DNA from: Chloroflexi bacterium UBA6265
Lineage (GTDB): Bacteria > Chloroflexota > Chloroflexia > Thermomicrobiales > UBA6265
Length of the DNA stretch: 6,808 nt
NCBI GenBank assembly: GCA_002440805.1
Contig: DJVD01000202.1
Coordinates: 907-7,714 of the forward strand
Direction of reading: 5' to 3'
Notes under the pieces: generated by a model
Databases searched by the model: none
What the model saw: only the letters and a program-made list of their open reading frames with translations
Told to the model about the DNA's origin: nothing
Program-made: the position numbers and the translations under genes
In this document: positions 6,009 to 6,808 of the stretch, in pieces
How the letters are laid out: each line of letters starts with the position of its first letter
Position numbering within the stretch: the stretch's first letter is position 1

Positions 6009-6041
6009 CCGTCGTTTACCGATAACGACGGTCGCTTTTTT
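6009..6041 (+). terminator. Third hairpin with T6 run, in the leader of the ScyD/E-like gene
   Basis: CCGTCGTT (6009-6016) and AACGACGG (6024-6031) form a perfect 8-bp stem around a 7-nt loop. TCGC and then TTTTTT (6036-6041) follow. It is the most stable of the three elements here. Ending 37 nt before the start codon, it could stop read-through from the ABC operon or act as an attenuator in the gene's own leader. The 4-nt gap between stem and T-run is longer than in an ideal terminator. Confidence 0.55.
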
Positions 6042-6062
6042 CGTGTTCCCATCGAGTTGTCC

Positions 6063-6070
6063 AGAGGAGG
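6063..6070 (+). promoter_or_regulatory. Strong ribosome binding site of the ScyD/E-like gene
   Basis: AGAGGAGG lies 8 nt before the ATG at 6079. It is the best Shine-Dalgarno match in the window and fixes the start, so the twin-arginine signal is complete. Confidence 0.8.
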
Positions 6071-6078
6071 AATCAGCA

Positions 6079-6808
6079 ATGGCTTCGCGCTCAGGTTCTC
6101 GGAAGATATCCCGGCGGGCATTTGCCGCCGGAACGATCGCATCCGGCATCACCCTTGCCGGCACACGACACCTTATCGCCCAGGATGCAACTCCAGTTGG
6201 GGAGGGCACAGCAGCGGATGCCGGCCCAACACCGGAGGTTTTGATTACCGGATTGCTTGATCCACGCTTTATCGTGGTCGATGGTACCGACCTGTATTAC
6301 ACCGAAGCCGGGTCCGGTGGTGAAGAGCCGGCGGCGATCACCATGGGCGAAGGTACCCCCGAACCCGAGGTACCGCTGAGCATGACCGGTAACACCGGCA
6401 AGCTCTCCCGCCTTTCGGCCGATGGCACGCTGACCGAACTGGTCTCCGATTTCCGGAGCTACACCTTTGGCGAGCACGGGGAAATCGTGGGTGCCGCCGG
6501 CGTGGCGCTGGATGGCCAGGGGAGCGCCTATGTTGCCGTTGGTTCACCCGGACCATTTGTGGGGATGATGACCCTCACCGGTGAAGAAGGTGCAGTGTTC
6601 CGCGTCGATCTCGAATCCGGCGAGAAAGAAGTGGTTGCCGACCTGGTGGGCTACGAGATCGCCAACAATCCCGATCCGGCGGCTGTTGATTCCAACCTTT
6701 ACGGCATGGCCCTGATGGATGGACACCTTTACGTCTGCGATGCCGGCGGCAACGCGATTATCCACGTCGATCCGGCCAGCGGCGAAATCTCCACGTTCTA
6801 CGTAACCG
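6079..6808 (+). CDS. Tat-exported ScyD/ScyE-family beta-propeller protein (3' part missing)
   Basis: The frame is open for 243 codons to the right edge. The N-terminus has a clear twin-arginine signal, SRRAFAAG (11-18), with a mild hydrophobic stretch to about 27 and a likely cleavage near AQ-DATP (34-38). A Pro/Thr/Glu-rich linker follows. The folded part shows NHL/SMP-like propeller strands: LITGLLDPRFIVVDGTDLYYTEAG (55-78), GNTGKLSRLSADGTLTELV (104-122), GAVFRVDLESGEKEVVADL (171-189), and NPDPAAVDSNLYGMALMDG (197-215) running into LYVCDAGGNAIIHVD. The last two phrases are typical of the ScyD/ScyE family. That family is named from a cyanobacterial sunscreen cluster, but members are common in other bacteria and their role is unknown, so no scytonemin function should be read from the name. 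It lies 198 bp after the ABC operon, with its own candidate promoter and a strong ribosome site. Confidence 0.85.
   Translation, partial: MASRSGSRKISRRAFAAGTIASGITLAGTRHLIAQDATPVGEGTAADAGPTPEVLITGLLDPRFIVVDGTDLYYTEAGSGGEEPAAITMGEGTPEPEVPLSMTGNTGKLSRLSADGTLTELVSDFRSYTFGEHGEIVGAAGVALDGQGSAYVAVGSPGPFVGMMTLTGEEGAVFRVDLESGEKEVVADLVGYEIANNPDPAAVDSNLYGMALMDGHLYVCDAGGNAIIHVDPASGEISTFYVT

Noticed and set aside
5988..6260. A leader reading frame starting at ATG 5988, upstream of the propeller gene
   Set aside because: It has no ribosome site and runs through the Tat-signal coding region out of frame until 6260, so it is not a short leader peptide.

Overview
The window looks like chromosomal DNA from a G+C-rich, non-cyanobacterial bacterium. 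The exported proteins have twin-arginine signals followed by Ala-Thr-Pro-rich linkers (for example AQDATP and VATPGATP). A ScyD/ScyE-like propeller sits beside an amino-acid ABC transporter, and Prs belongs to a divergent subtype. Together these resemble Chloroflexota of the Thermomicrobia type. That placement is an inference from sequence style; no marker gene proves it.

Layout: two gene blocks diverge from a 274-bp intergenic region (3031-3304). The minus-strand block reads leftward as rnc (RNase III, 3030-2263), prs (PRPP synthetase, 2259-1264), then a membrane-anchored protein of unknown function that runs off the left edge (1259-1). The gaps are only 3 and 4 nt, so this is almost certainly one transcription unit. 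The plus-strand block is a complete polar amino-acid ABC importer: substrate-binding protein (3305-4168), permease (4263-5138) and ATPase (5140-5880). A Tat-exported ScyD/ScyE-like beta-propeller protein follows (6079 to the right edge, partial).

How it works together: the binding protein keeps the Arg and Asp that hold the amino-acid backbone in this family, so the importer probably takes up a polar amino acid. A strong 17-bp hairpin followed by four T lies between the binding-protein and permease genes. It probably lets the binding protein be made in excess over the membrane parts. Three hairpin-plus-T6 elements lie in the 198 bp between the ATPase gene and the propeller gene. A candidate promoter sits after the first, so the other two would fall inside the propeller gene's leader, as an attenuator would. 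The divergent intergenic region holds several inverted repeats, including a perfect 12-bp palindrome just before the binding-protein gene, that could be operators.

Points most worth a second look: RNase III has Gly where the family's catalytic Asp (E. coli D114) normally sits; the stacked terminator-like leader; the intra-operon hairpin; and the unknown membrane protein tied to rnc and prs. I found no tRNA, rRNA, CRISPR array or insertion sequence. No previously undescribed system is evident.
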